Shown: positions 1 through 7,147, counted from the stretch's first letter. The stretch is DNA of 11,210 nt from JAICTV01 sp035634055 (GCA_035634055.1 DASQDR010000137.1:1-11210), one strand, 5' to 3'. Notes: generated by a model from the letters alone, not told the origin. A program made the numbers and translations.

Positions 1-2
1 GC

Positions 3-233
3 GAGAACGACCGTGGCACGCCGGGCACGGGCCACTTCCCGTGGTCAGAGCTCTTCGAGGCGCTGCACGACATGAACTTCACGGGCCCGCTCGTCATCGA
101 GTCCTTCACCCCGGGCATCCGCGAGATCGCGAAGGCGGTGAGCTTGTGGCGCCCGCTCGACGCGCCGAGCGACGAACTCGCTCGCCGAGGCGCGGCGTTC
201 CTGCGCGAGTCGCTGGCCGCTGTGCCCGCGTGA
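3..233 (+). CDS. Sugar phosphate isomerase/epimerase-like protein, C-terminal part
   Basis: Only the last 76 residues are in the window; the gene begins upstream. The reading frame opens at base 3 and ends with TGA. The segment ENDRGTPGTGHFPW, followed by an aromatic-rich helix and LVIESFTPG, fits the end of the TIM-barrel of xylose-isomerase-like sugar epimerases, where a Glu near the end of the barrel (here in VIESF, about residue 40) is usually a metal ligand. Substrate cannot be told from this fragment; D-tagatose/D-psicose 3-epimerase-like or myo-inositol-pathway activity are both possible. It is followed after 30 bases by an oxidoreductase gene on the same strand, which suggests one transcript for carbohydrate metabolism. 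The family call is from motif recognition, not from a search. Confidence 0.75.
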   Translation, partial: ENDRGTPGTGHFPWSELFEALHDMNFTGPLVIESFTPGIREIAKAVSLWRPLDAPSDELARRGAAFLRESLAAVPA

Positions 234-263
234 CCGAGTGATCTTGGAGAGAGAGGAAGTTCT

Positions 264-1382
264 GTGATTCGAGTGGCGATGATCGGGCTTGGCTTTGGTG
301 CTGAGTTCATTCCGATCTATCAGCGGCATCCGCGGGCCGAGATGGCGGCGATCTGCCGGCGTGATCGGGCGGGTTTGGATGAGGTGGGCGATCAGTTCGG
401 GGTGGAGAAGCGCTACACGGATTACCGGGAGTTGCTGCGCGATCCTGACGTCGATGCGGTGCATATCAATTCGCCGATTCCCGATCATGCGTGGATGACG
501 CTCGAGGCGCTTGAAGCGGGCAAGCATGTGGCGTGCACGGTGCCGATGGGGGTGAGCGTCGAGGAGTGCCGGCAGATCATCGAGGCGCAGCGGAAGAGCG
601 GCAAGACGTACATGATGATGGAGACGGTCGTGTACAGCCGCGAGTATCTGTTTGCGAAGGATCTGTACGACCGGGGGGTGCTGGGGCGGATTCAGTTTTT
701 GAGGGGGAGCCACCAGCAGGACATGGACGGGTGGCCGAACTATTGGCCGGGGTTGCCGCCGATGTGGTACGCGACGCACGCGGTCAGCCCGTGCCTGGCA
801 ATCCTCTCCGACCCCGCCACGGGTCAGCTCGCGCTGGCCGAGAGCGTCGTCTGCCACGGCTCGGGGCGCATCCGCGAGGAGCTGATCAAGAAGTACAATT
901 CCCCCTTCGCCGTCGAGACCGCGACGTTCAGGATCCGCGGCAGCGACGTGGTGGCGGAGGTGACGCGCTCGCTGTTCGACACGGCGCGTCAGTACCGCGA
1001 GAGCTTCGACGTGACCGGATCGAACGTCAGCTTCGAGTGGCAGCAGGTGGAGAACGAGCAGCCGGTGCTGCACATGCGCGGGCTGCCGGAGCCGCAGATC
1101 CCCCGCCGCGTGCCGGTCCCGGACTTCGCGGGCCGGCTGCCCGAGCCGATCCGGAAGTTCACGGGCGCGATCCACGACGCCACGCACCTGTCGTTCCTGC
1201 AAGGCGCCGGCCACGGCGGAAGCCACCCGCACCTGGCGCACCAGTTCCTCATGGCCGTGCAGGGCAAGCAGCCCGCGTTTCCCGATGCCCCCACCAGCGC
1301 CAATTGGACCTGCGTCGGCATCTGCGCCCACGATAGCGCCATGAACGGCGGCGACCGCGTCATGCTGCCGAGCTTCAGCTAA
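264..1382 (+). CDS. Gfo/Idh/MocA family oxidoreductase
   Basis: A 372-residue cytoplasmic protein, normal length for this NAD(P)-dependent sugar dehydrogenase family. The N-terminus (MIRVAMIGLGFGAEF) is a Rossmann nucleotide-binding fold with glycines at 8, 10 and 12; the next segments (YTDYRELLRDPDVDAVHI, then PDHAWMTLEALEAGKHV) match the family well. The start is GTG at 264, preceded by AGAGGAAG about seven bases upstream. The usual Glu-Lys-Pro motif after the third strand, whose Lys acts in catalysis in many members, reads Thr-Val-Pro at residues 92-94. A later His (172, in YATHAVSP) sits where the family usually has its second active-site His. It is therefore either a subfamily with a changed active site or a non-oxidoreductase relative. 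It lies 30 bases after the epimerase-like gene and 25 bases before the FG-GAP gene. Substrate unknown. Confidence 0.88.
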   Translation: MIRVAMIGLGFGAEFIPIYQRHPRAEMAAICRRDRAGLDEVGDQFGVEKRYTDYRELLRDPDVDAVHINSPIPDHAWMTLEALEAGKHVACTVPMGVSVEECRQIIEAQRKSGKTYMMMETVVYSREYLFAKDLYDRGVLGRIQFLRGSHQQDMDGWPNYWPGLPPMWYATHAVSPCLAILSDPATGQLALAESVVCHGSGRIREELIKKYNSPFAVETATFRIRGSDVVAEVTRSLFDTARQYRESFDVTGSNVSFEWQQVENEQPVLHMRGLPEPQIPRRVPVPDFAGRLPEPIRKFTGAIHDATHLSFLQGAGHGGSHPHLAHQFLMAVQGKQPAFPDAPTSANWTCVGICAHDSAMNGGDRVMLPSFS

Positions 1383-1398
1383 CTAACCAGAGAAGAGG

Positions 1399-1482
1399 AA
1401 ACCGCAGATGAACGCCGATGCACGCACATCCATTCTGTTCTTGGTGGCTCTGGTCGCATTCATCTGCGTTCATCCGCGGTTT
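1399..1482. repeat. Imperfect inverted repeat overlapping start and signal peptide of the FG-GAP gene
   Basis: Two arms of 24 bases, at 1399-1422 and 1459-1482, are reverse complements at 21 of 24 positions. The left arm begins AAACCGCAGATGAACGCC and contains the ATG start codon of the next gene (1408); the right arm ends GCGTTCATCCGCGGTTT. This sequence type (alternating 'GCGTTCATCTGCGG' units) resembles a dispersed palindromic element I recall from many bacterial genomes, but copy number in this genome cannot be seen here. Confidence 0.6.
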
Positions 1483-2652
1483 AATGCCCCCGCTGCCGCC
1501 GCCACCGCCCCGGAGTTCGAGAAGCGCTGGCTCTCAGGCGTCTTCTACGGCGAAGGGGCGAGCTTCGCGGACTTTAACAGGGACGGAAAGCTCGACGTCG
1601 TCTCGGGCCCGTACATTTACGAGGGCCCGGAGTTCACCGTGAAGCGCGAGATCATGCCGCGCGAGCCGGCCGACCCGCTGCACTACGCGCAAAACTTCTT
1701 CACCTACACCGGCGACTTCGACACCGACGGCTGGACCGACGTTTTCGTCATTGGCTTCCCCGGCGCCGACGCACACTGGTACCAGAACCCCGGCGACCGA
1801 AAGGATGCCGGGCACTGGAAGAAGCATTTGGCGGTCAAAGGCGTGGACAACGAGTCGCCCGCGCTGGTGAACATCGTCGGCGACGGCGCGCCCGAGCTGC
1901 TCTGCATGAACGGCGGGCGGGCCGGCTACGCGACGCCCGACGCGTCGGACCCGAGCAAGCCCTGGACCTTCCACGCCGTCACCCCGAATCGCGATTTCCA
2001 CAAGTTCACCCACGGCCTGGGCGCCGGCGACGTCAACGGCGACGGGAAGATCGACCTGCTCGAGAAGTCCGGCTGGTGGGAGCAGCCGGCCTCGTCCGGC
2101 GGCGAGTGGAAGCAGCACGCTGTCCCCTTCAGCGCCCACGGCGGCGCGCAGATGCACATTTATGACGTGGACGGCGACGGTGACAACGACGTCATCACCT
2201 CCCTCAACGCCCACGGCTTCGGCCTGGCGTGGTATGAGCAGGTGAAGGAACGAGGCGGCGCGGGCGGCGCCGTCACCTTCGAGCAGCACCTGATCCTCAG
2301 CGAGGACGCCAAAACGAAGCTCGGCGGCGCGCAGTTCTCGCAGCTCCACGCGCTGGAGCTGATCGACATGGACGGCGACGGCCTGAAGGACCTGCTCACC
2401 GGCAAGCGCTATTGGGCGCACGGCCCCAAGGGCGACCCCGAACCCGAGGCCGCCCCCGTCCTTTACTGGTTCAAGCTCACCCGTGAGGCCGGTGGCGGCG
2501 GTGGTGGCGGCACGGTGAAGTTCGAGCCCCGACTAATCGACGACCGCAGCGGCGTCGGCGTCATGGTCGCGGCCCAGGACATCAACGGCGACAAGCGCAC
2601 CGACGTCGTCGTCGGCAACAAGCGCGGGACGATGCTCTTCCTCTCCAAGTGA
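1408..2652 (+). CDS. Secreted FG-GAP/VCBS repeat protein
   Basis: A 414-residue protein with an N-terminal hydrophobic segment (residues 9-21, ILFLVALVAFICV) followed by an Ala-rich stretch that looks like a signal peptide cleavage region around residues 30-34. The rest is built from FG-GAP/VCBS-type repeats with calcium-binding Asp-rich loops: DFNRDGKLDVV, DFDTDGWTDVF, DVNGDGKIDLL, DVDGDGDNDVI, DMDGDGLKDLL and DINGDKRTDVV. These repeats normally fold into a beta-propeller. It probably acts outside the cytoplasm, binding ligand or carbohydrate; no enzymatic domain is visible. The ATG has AGAGG about nine bases upstream and lies 25 bases after the oxidoreductase, so the genes are likely co-transcribed. 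A Gly-rich linker (RTEAGGGGGGGT-like, about residues 362-372) precedes the last repeat. Its start region overlaps an inverted repeat. Confidence 0.85.
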   Translation: MNADARTSILFLVALVAFICVHPRFNAPAAAATAPEFEKRWLSGVFYGEGASFADFNRDGKLDVVSGPYIYEGPEFTVKREIMPREPADPLHYAQNFFTYTGDFDTDGWTDVFVIGFPGADAHWYQNPGDRKDAGHWKKHLAVKGVDNESPALVNIVGDGAPELLCMNGGRAGYATPDASDPSKPWTFHAVTPNRDFHKFTHGLGAGDVNGDGKIDLLEKSGWWEQPASSGGEWKQHAVPFSAHGGAQMHIYDVDGDGDNDVITSLNAHGFGLAWYEQVKERGGAGGAVTFEQHLILSEDAKTKLGGAQFSQLHALELIDMDGDGLKDLLTGKRYWAHGPKGDPEPEAAPVLYWFKLTREAGGGGGGGTVKFEPRLIDDRSGVGVMVAAQDINGDKRTDVVVGNKRGTMLFLSK

Positions 2653-2694
2653 TGCGGGCCGGGGGCAAGAGCGCCGCCCCGCGCGCTCGCCCCC

Positions 2695-2732
2695 CCCGCC
2701 GTCGGCGGGCGGCGCGACGCCCGCGCGGGCGT
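2695..2732. terminator. Possible hairpins between the FG-GAP and ABC-F genes
   Basis: A six-base-pair stem with a three-base loop (CCCGCC-GTC-GGCGGG, 2695-2709) is followed by a perfect 16-base palindrome ACGCCCGCGCGGGCGT (2717-2732). Both lie in the 115-base gap after the FG-GAP stop. There is no T-tract, so a Rho-independent terminator is not proven; the palindrome, 35 bases before the ABC-F start, could equally be an operator or simple GC-rich chance. Confidence 0.25.
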
Positions 2733-2767
2733 GACGTTCGCGCTGTCGCCGCCTACCCTTGGCGGCG

Positions 2768-4567
2768 ATGTTGTTGACCGGCAGAAACTTGTCCAAATGG
2801 TTCGGCCCGCGGCTGCTCTTCTCCGGGATCACGCTGGGGCTGGAGGAGAACGAGCGGATCGGCCTGATCGGCGCCAACGGCTCGGGCAAGTCCACGCTGC
2901 TGCGCCTCTTCGCGGGGCTCGAGCCGCCCGACGACGGGGAGCTGGTCGCCCGGCGGCAGCTCCGCGTCAGCTACGTGCCGCAGGAGGATGCCTTCGACGC
3001 CGGCGCCAGCGCGATGGACGCCGTCGCCGACGCCATCGACGCGCACGTGGACGATCACGAGCGCCACGTGCGCGCGGCCGTCCTGCTCGACCGCGCCGGC
3101 TTCCGCGACCCGTCGGCGGTCATCGACACGTTGTCCGGCGGGTGGAAGAAGCGGCTGGCGATTGTCCGCCAGATCGCGCGCCAGCCGGACCTGCTGCTGA
3201 TGGACGAGCCGACCAACCACCTCGACGTCGAAGGGATTTTGTGGCTGGAAGACCTGGTGGACGCCGGCAGCTTCGCGACGCTCACCGTCAGCCACGACCG
3301 CCGCTTCCTGGAGGAGGTCGCCAACCGCATCGTCGAGCTCGGGCGGCAGTACCCCGAGGGGTTCCTCAGCCACAACGGGACCTACAGCGAATTCGTTGAG
3401 AAGCGCGAGGAGTTCCTGGCCGCCCAGCAGGGCCGGCAGAAGGCGCTAGCCAGCGGCGTGCGCCGCGAGATCGAGTGGCTCCGACGCGGCGCCAAGGCGC
3501 GCACCACCAAGGCCAAGGGGCGCATCGAACGCGCGGGCGAGATGATGAGCGACCTGGCCGACCTGCGCCAGCGCAACGCGCGGAGCGGCCCGGCCAAGAT
3601 CGACTTCACCTCGTCCGACCGCAAGACGCGCAAGCTGATCGAGTTCAAGGGCGTCGGCAAATCCTTGGGCGGGCGCGAGCTGTTCCGCGACGTCAGCTTC
3701 ACCCTGGCGCCGGGATCAAAGCTCGGCCTGCTGGGGCCCAACGGCAGCGGCAAGTCCACGCTGATCCGCCTGCTCAACGAGCAGCTCCCGCCCGACAGCG
3801 GCGAGATCGCGCGGGCGGACCTGCTCAAGGTCGTGGTCTTCGACCAGCACCGCGAGCAGCTCGACCCGGGCGACACCCTCCGCCACGCCCTGTGGCCCAG
3901 CAGCGATACCGTCAGCTTCCAGGGCTCGGCCATGCATATCACCGCCTGGGCCAAGCGCTTCCTGTTCCGCAGCGAGCAGCTCGACCTGCCGCTGCGCGAG
4001 CTCTCCGGCGGCGAGCAGGCGCGCGTGCTGATCGCCCGCCTGATGCTCCGCCCCGCCGACGTGCTGATCCTGGACGAGCCGACCAACGATCTGGACATCG
4101 CCACGCTCGACGTGCTGGAATCGAGCCTGGAGGATTTTCCCGGCGCGCTGGTGCTGGTGACGCACGACCGCTACCTGCTGGACCGAGTCTCGACGGAGTT
4201 GCTCGCCCTCGACGGCAAGGGCAACGCGACGATGTACGCCGAGTTGACCCAGTGGGAACGCGCCCGCGACGCCGCCGAGCAGGCGGAGTCGGCGGCGAGG
4301 AAAGCCGCCGCCGCGTCGGCGCCCGCCAAGCCGCAAGCGGCCGCGAAGAAGCGGCTCACCTGGAACGAGCAGCGCGAGCTGGAGGGGATGGAGTCCGCCA
4401 TCCTCGACGCCGAGACGCGCGTCGAATCGCTGCAAGCAACGGTCAGCGACCCCGCCGTCCTGGCCGATCACGTCCGCTCGCGCGACGCGTTCGACGCGCT
4501 GGCAAAAGCGCAGCACGAGGTCGAACGCCTCTACGCCCGCTGGGCGGAGCTGGAAGAAAGGAAGTAG
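2768..4567 (+). CDS. uup: ABC-F family ATPase, Uup-like
   Basis: A 599-residue cytoplasmic protein with two ABC ATPase domains and no membrane segment. Domain 1 has Walker A GANGSGKST (35-43), signature LSGGWKKR (122-129), Walker B LLLMDEPTNHLD (142-153) and switch SHDRR (175-179). Domain 2 has Walker A GPNGSGKST (323-331), signature LSGGEQAR (412-419), Walker B LILDEPTNDLD (433-443) and switch THDRY (465-469). A basic helical linker (about 211-290, P-site tRNA interaction motif region) lies between them. After an Ala-rich tether (about 500-528), a C-terminal coiled coil (529-599) is present, as in Uup. ABC-F proteins act on ribosomes; Uup is also linked to DNA branched-intermediate metabolism. 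ATG at 2768 was chosen; a TTG at 2759 in frame is an alternative. Neither has a strong ribosome binding site. Confidence 0.9.
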   Translation: MLLTGRNLSKWFGPRLLFSGITLGLEENERIGLIGANGSGKSTLLRLFAGLEPPDDGELVARRQLRVSYVPQEDAFDAGASAMDAVADAIDAHVDDHERHVRAAVLLDRAGFRDPSAVIDTLSGGWKKRLAIVRQIARQPDLLLMDEPTNHLDVEGILWLEDLVDAGSFATLTVSHDRRFLEEVANRIVELGRQYPEGFLSHNGTYSEFVEKREEFLAAQQGRQKALASGVRREIEWLRRGAKARTTKAKGRIERAGEMMSDLADLRQRNARSGPAKIDFTSSDRKTRKLIEFKGVGKSLGGRELFRDVSFTLAPGSKLGLLGPNGSGKSTLIRLLNEQLPPDSGEIARADLLKVVVFDQHREQLDPGDTLRHALWPSSDTVSFQGSAMHITAWAKRFLFRSEQLDLPLRELSGGEQARVLIARLMLRPADVLILDEPTNDLDIATLDVLESSLEDFPGALVLVTHDRYLLDRVSTELLALDGKGNATMYAELTQWERARDAAEQAESAARKAAAASAPAKPQAAAKKRLTWNEQRELEGMESAILDAETRVESLQATVSDPAVLADHVRSRDAFDALAKAQHEVERLYARWAELEERK

Positions 4568-4810
4568 CCGCGCGACTCCCGCCACCGCCCGGAGCGAAGC
4601 GTCGCGCCGCAGCGCGGCTCAGGCGCGTGGCCTGCCCCTACCGCTAGCGCTCGCGACTTGGTCCGGCCGCTGCTGAACGCCCCGGAGATCACCGGCGATC
4701 GTCCGCGCGATCGGCTTCCCGCCCGCCCGACCGCCCCCTGAACCTGAGCGTGGGCGCCGCGTAGGCTAGTCCGGCGCGCCTTCGGGTGTAGCGTAGGCGG
4801 CAGGAGTTGT

Positions 4811-4995
4811 GTCATCCCGAAGCGTAACCGCGCGTTATCCCCAAGCGTACTCGCGCGCCGTCATCCCCAAGCGTACTCGCGCGCCGTCATCCCGAAGCAT
4901 CTCGCACTTATCATCCCGAAGCGTACTTGCGAGGGATCTCGGGACCGAAAGCGGCTCACCAGCCCAAGATCCTTCGCGAGGACGCTCGGGATGAC
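4811..4995. repeat. Cluster of imperfect dispersed repeats with inverted end
   Basis: Five head-to-tail units start at about 4811, 4834, 4860, 4886 and 4910, each beginning (G)TCATCCCGAAGCG or a one- or two-base variant and running 23-26 bases. The third copy is nearly identical to the second (AAGCGTACTCGCGCGCC in both). The cluster ends with an inverted copy, TCGGGATGAC at 4986-4995, so the whole has the layout of a REP/BIME-like palindromic element. Within the gene-free stretch 4568-5035, bases 4568-4810 show nothing I can identify and no clear terminator for the ABC-F gene. Confidence 0.7.
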
Positions 4996-5035
4996 ATCGC
5001 TCCTGCCTGTCCGCTACACCCAATCGCGCACCGCT

Positions 5036-5551
5036 CTAGGTTCCCCCCTCGCTCTGGCTCCTGAAGCTCCCCAGCGCGGCGTCCAGCTTCAGCGCGACGA
5101 TCGCCTTCAGCGTCGGGTCGGCGTAGATCCGCTGCTTCTCCGCCAGCCGCCTCCCCATCGCCCCTTGCAGGGCCGGCCCGAATTCCTTCTGCAACGCCTC
5201 GCGCTCGGCCGGCGCGGTGGGTCGGGCGAAGACCGTCATCGACCGCGCGAAGAGCTTGCGGCCCTCGGCGGCCGCGACGTCGAGCTGCCGGGCGGCCGCT
5301 TCGGCGGTCGGCTTGTCCCTCACGCCTTGCAGCACCGTCCGCACTTGATCGCTCCAGGCGATGAAATCCTGAATTGCCTACGCGGGCGACTCCGCCGCCT
5401 GCGTCGTTGCCGGCCGCGTCGTAGCGATTGTCGTCGCCGCCGACTGCGTCGTTGCCGGTTGTGTGGCCGCCGGCGCAGCCCATGCCCCCGGCCCGCCGGC
5501 GTGCAGGGCAAGTACCGCGGCGACGGCAACATCGCGAAGAGATCGCTTCAT
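5036..5551 (-). pseudogene. Secreted Ala-rich protein gene interrupted by an in-frame amber codon
   Basis: Read on the minus strand from ATG at 5551 (GGGAG nine bases upstream), the frame gives a Sec-type signal peptide (MKRSLRDVAVAAVLALHAGG, likely cut after AWA near residue 25) and a Thr/Ala/Gln-rich tract (about residues 28-52). A single TAG follows at 5378-5380 (codon 58). The same frame then continues without interruption for 113 codons to TAG at 5036, through an amphipathic helical region (IQDFIAWSDQVRTVLQG, then EGRKLFARSMTVFARP). A one-base change of a sense codon, for example CAG to TAG, would explain it; a sequencing error is also possible. I do not recognise the family; it may be a periplasmic helical protein. 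Without repair only a 57-residue secreted peptide would be made. A downstream gene 95 bases upstream in transcription order may share its transcript. Confidence 0.6.
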
Positions 5552-5646
5552 GAAGGCTTCTCCCATGCTGATTTCTGCCAGGGGTTGTTCGACGCCGCCG
5601 GCGGGGTTGGCAGGTGATGCCGCGGGTGGGCATTCGCGCTGGCGTT

Positions 5647-6060
5647 CTACGGAGCGGCGTTCGCGGCCGCAGACTCCGCGGGCCGCGCCGATTGCCCTGC
5701 CCGCGCGCCTTGCGCGGGTTGCGTCGGCGCGCGGCGCATGCCTTCGGCCAAGGCAGCGAACGCGCGGGCCTCTTCCGCGGAGATGCCGCGGTCATGGTCG
5801 GCGTCCGCCCGGTCGATCGCGCGGTTGAACTGCACGTTTTCGCTGCCGCGCTTCACGTGGTGATAGGGCAGGGGCACCGCCACGCTGAGGCGCCCGTCCT
5901 CGGAGTGGTACATTCGAAGGTAAGCGTCGTAAAACGTCTGCGCCGTCGCGACGTCCGCGAACGCGACGCTGCGGCGGGGCTCGTCGCGAACCGTCGTGCG
6001 GCTGATGCAGCCGGATGAGGCGAGCACAAGGAGCGATACCACGGTGATCAGGGGCTTCAT
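5647..6060 (-). CDS. Putative lipoprotein with EF-hand-like motif
   Basis: A 137-residue protein. The N-terminus MKPLITVVSLLVLASSGC is a lipoprotein-type signal with the Cys at 18 as the probable lipidated residue, so the protein should sit on a membrane facing the periplasm. Residues 86-97 (DADHDRGISAEE) fit a 12-residue EF-hand loop with acidic residues at 1, 3, 5 and 12 and Ile at 8, though Arg replaces the usual Gly at position 6. The tail (110-137) is Ala/Gln/Pro-rich and probably disordered. ATG at 6060 was chosen because the signal peptide starts there; AAGGGA lies about 10 bases upstream. A promoter-like sequence is 46 bases upstream. No known function; calcium binding is inferred from the motif only. 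Confidence 0.75.
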   Translation of the reverse strand: MKPLITVVSLLVLASSGCISRTTVRDEPRRSVAFADVATAQTFYDAYLRMYHSEDGRLSVAVPLPYHHVKRGSENVQFNRAIDRADADHDRGISAEEARAFAALAEGMRRAPTQPAQGARAGQSARPAESAAANAAP

Positions 6061-6105
6061 ATGCGGTTCCCTTCGTATCGTTGCCCATCCCGGTAGCACG
6101 CCGCG

Positions 6106-6134
6106 ATCATAATCCTTTCGCTCATCGGCGGCAA
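6106..6134 (-). promoter_or_regulatory. Predicted sigma-70-type promoter
   Basis: On the minus strand, TTGCCG (6129-6134) and TATGAT (6106-6111) are separated by 17 bases. The -10 matches TATAAT at five of six positions, the -35 matches TTGACA at four of six. It points at the lipoprotein gene and sits just beyond the end of the cassette array, so this gene pair has its own promoter. Confidence 0.45.
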
Positions 6135-6182
6135 AAATGAGACAAGCCCGTAGTGGTGACGCTTGCCAGACGGAAACGCTCC

Positions 6183-6217
6183 CCGCGGCTCCGGTCCGCT
6201 CCCGCGGCCGGTTATCC
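6183..6217 (-). repeat. Truncated terminal attC half-site
   Basis: The + strand has the right-hand half only: CGCGGCTCCGGTCCGCT followed by GCGGCCGGTTATCC, with R'' as GTTATCC at 6211-6217. It is closest to the site at 8848-8949. The matching left arm and a TAAC-type R' box are not found between 6120 and 6182, so the last cassette has lost the end of its site or fused to the chromosome there. Confidence 0.6.
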
Positions 6218-6230
6218 CGCGGCACCGCGA

Positions 6231-6392
6231 TCAATGCGCGCCCATGATTGCGATCGTGATCTCCCATCCGGCATAAAGCGCGGCAACCCAGGTGAGGGCT
6301 TCCCAGCAACTGAGCTGGCGCGCCGCCAGCGTCGCGGGGTCCACGGGCGCAACGGTGGCCGGGTGGCCGCAAACTTCGCAGACCTCCGCCAT
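6231..6392 (-). CDS. Small CxxC protein with hydrophobic helix (terminal cassette)
   Basis: A 53-residue protein, short enough to be missed by length-filtered gene calling. It opens MAEVCEVCGHP, with Cys 5 and Cys 8 forming a CxxCGH half zinc-binding knuckle; a third Cys is at 29. Residues 30-50 (WEALTWVAALYAGWEITIAI) are hydrophobic and could form a membrane helix or an amphipathic anchor. The start is supported by AAGGAG five bases before ATG, the best ribosome binding site in the array. TGA at 6231 lies 14 bases before the R'' box, as expected for a cassette gene. It is the last gene of the array, farthest from the inferred promoter. Function unknown; metal binding is inferred from the Cys pair, and zinc ribbon proteins normally need a second pair that is not obvious here. 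Confidence 0.65.
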   Translation of the reverse strand: MAEVCEVCGHPATVAPVDPATLAARQLSCWEALTWVAALYAGWEITIAIMGAH

Positions 6393-6427
6393 TCTGCTCC
6401 TTGGTCGCCGCAGTCAAATCCGACGCC

Positions 6428-6523
6428 GACTAACGGACCGACATTCACTGGCCGGGGCCGACGACCAGCGTTCGAATCACAAGGACCCTCGTGGCCCCGG
6501 TCCAGTGCAGTGTTTGGTTAGCG
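6428..6523 (-). repeat. attC site 2
   Basis: On the + strand GACTAAC (6428-6434) and GTTAGCG (6517-6523) bound the site. Inner arms CACTGGCCGGGGCC and GGCCCCGGTCCAGTG pair apart from the extra T. It belongs to the TAACGGACCGAC subgroup shared with the sites at 10253 and 11177. Confidence 0.88.
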
Positions 6524-6532
6524 AGCCGCCCG

Positions 6533-7042
6533 TTACGCCTGGACCAGAAAATCCACTTCGTTGCCGCTCGGAACCATCCATCCGGAATCGTCCGCGGAGA
6601 CGACTCCACCGCACTGCTCGGCGAGCTTCGCCGCCGCGGCAATCGCCAAGGGCCAACCCATCCCTTGGGCGTCGCTGAGCTTCAGCTCGAAGGCGACGGT
6701 TTCGACGGTCTGACCAAGAAGGCCGCGAACCTTCTCGGCGCCCGGGCCGGCCTCGTCCTCCAAATCTTCCAGCGCTTCGCCGACCTCTTCGGCCGCTGCA
6801 TCGCCTGACCATCGCTCCACCCGAATGAACCTCTTCGTATCCGCGCGATAGTAGATCTCGAGCAGGTCGGCGTTCTGTGACGTAATACGGAGGCGCGAAA
6901 GCACAACATCGGGGTCTTCCTCGTCGTCCGGACAGAACAGAGCCGTCAACAAGGGTAATCGCTGGCGGATGCCTGCCTCCAACGCGGATGGGTCGAGAGG
7001 CCCGAGGGGCCGCGGTGAAAATGTGCGAATCCAGATGCTCAT
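6533..7042 (-). CDS. Cassette protein of unknown function, 169 residues
   Basis: A soluble, acidic 169-residue protein with no signal peptide or membrane segment. It begins MSIWIRTFSPRPLGPLD; a strand-rich region (LRITSQNADLLEIYYRADTK) is followed by an acidic helix (about 80-105, EEVGEALEDLEDEAG) and a C-terminal part with VAFELKLSDAQGMGWPLA and a final SGNEVDFLV. I do not recognise a family. The ATG at 7042 is only 11 bases after the recombination point of the preceding site and has no ribosome binding site; no other ATG early in the frame fits better, because the text from residue 1 already reads as coding. TAA ends nine bases before the R'' box. It could be an immunity-type or stress protein as many cassette genes are suspected to be, but this is only context. 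Confidence 0.78.
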   Translation of the reverse strand: MSIWIRTFSPRPLGPLDPSALEAGIRQRLPLLTALFCPDDEEDPDVVLSRLRITSQNADLLEIYYRADTKRFIRVERWSGDAAAEEVGEALEDLEDEAGPGAEKVRGLLGQTVETVAFELKLSDAQGMGWPLAIAAAAKLAEQCGGVVSADDSGWMVPSGNEVDFLVQA

Positions 7043-7046
7043 GGCT

Positions 7047-7147
7047 CGCTAACGGATCAGCATTGAACGGCCGGCTGGGCGCTTGACCATCTCTCGAACT
7101 ACAAGGACCGTTCCGCCCGGCCGGTCCGTTCCAGTGCGTGGTTATGC
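7047..7147 (-). repeat. attC site 3
   Basis: Bounded on the + strand by CGCTAAC (7047-7053) and GTTATGC (7141-7147). Arms GAACGGCCGGCTGGGCG and CGCCCGGCCGGTCCGTTC pair with one mismatch and the extra T. Subgroup TAACGGATCAGC, as at 9834. Confidence 0.92.

Noticed and set aside
45..1331. Long open frame of 428 codons on the minus strand opposite the oxidoreductase
   Set aside because: Arg/His-rich composition typical of a GC-rich antisense frame; the + strand frame has clear family motifs.
3475..4647. Long + strand open frame of 390 codons inside the ABC-F gene
   Set aside because: It is an out-of-frame shadow of the Uup-like gene, with Arg/Ala/Pro bias and no motif.
4568..4810. Possible terminator or small gene after the ABC-F gene
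   Set aside because: GC-rich short inverted pieces are present but no T-tract, ribosome binding site or credible coding frame was found.
4835..5023. 62-codon minus-strand frame in the repeat cluster
   Set aside because: Its sequence is the repeated translation of the dispersed element, a known kind of false protein prediction.
5647..6417. A 256-residue minus-strand protein reaching back to 6417
   Set aside because: It would run through the attC half-site and promoter; the lipoprotein signal peptide at 6060 is the natural start.
6153..6521. Plus-strand frame of 122 codons across the terminal cassette
   Set aside because: It crosses an attC site and runs against all cassette genes; the minus-strand 53-residue gene has a strong ribosome binding site.
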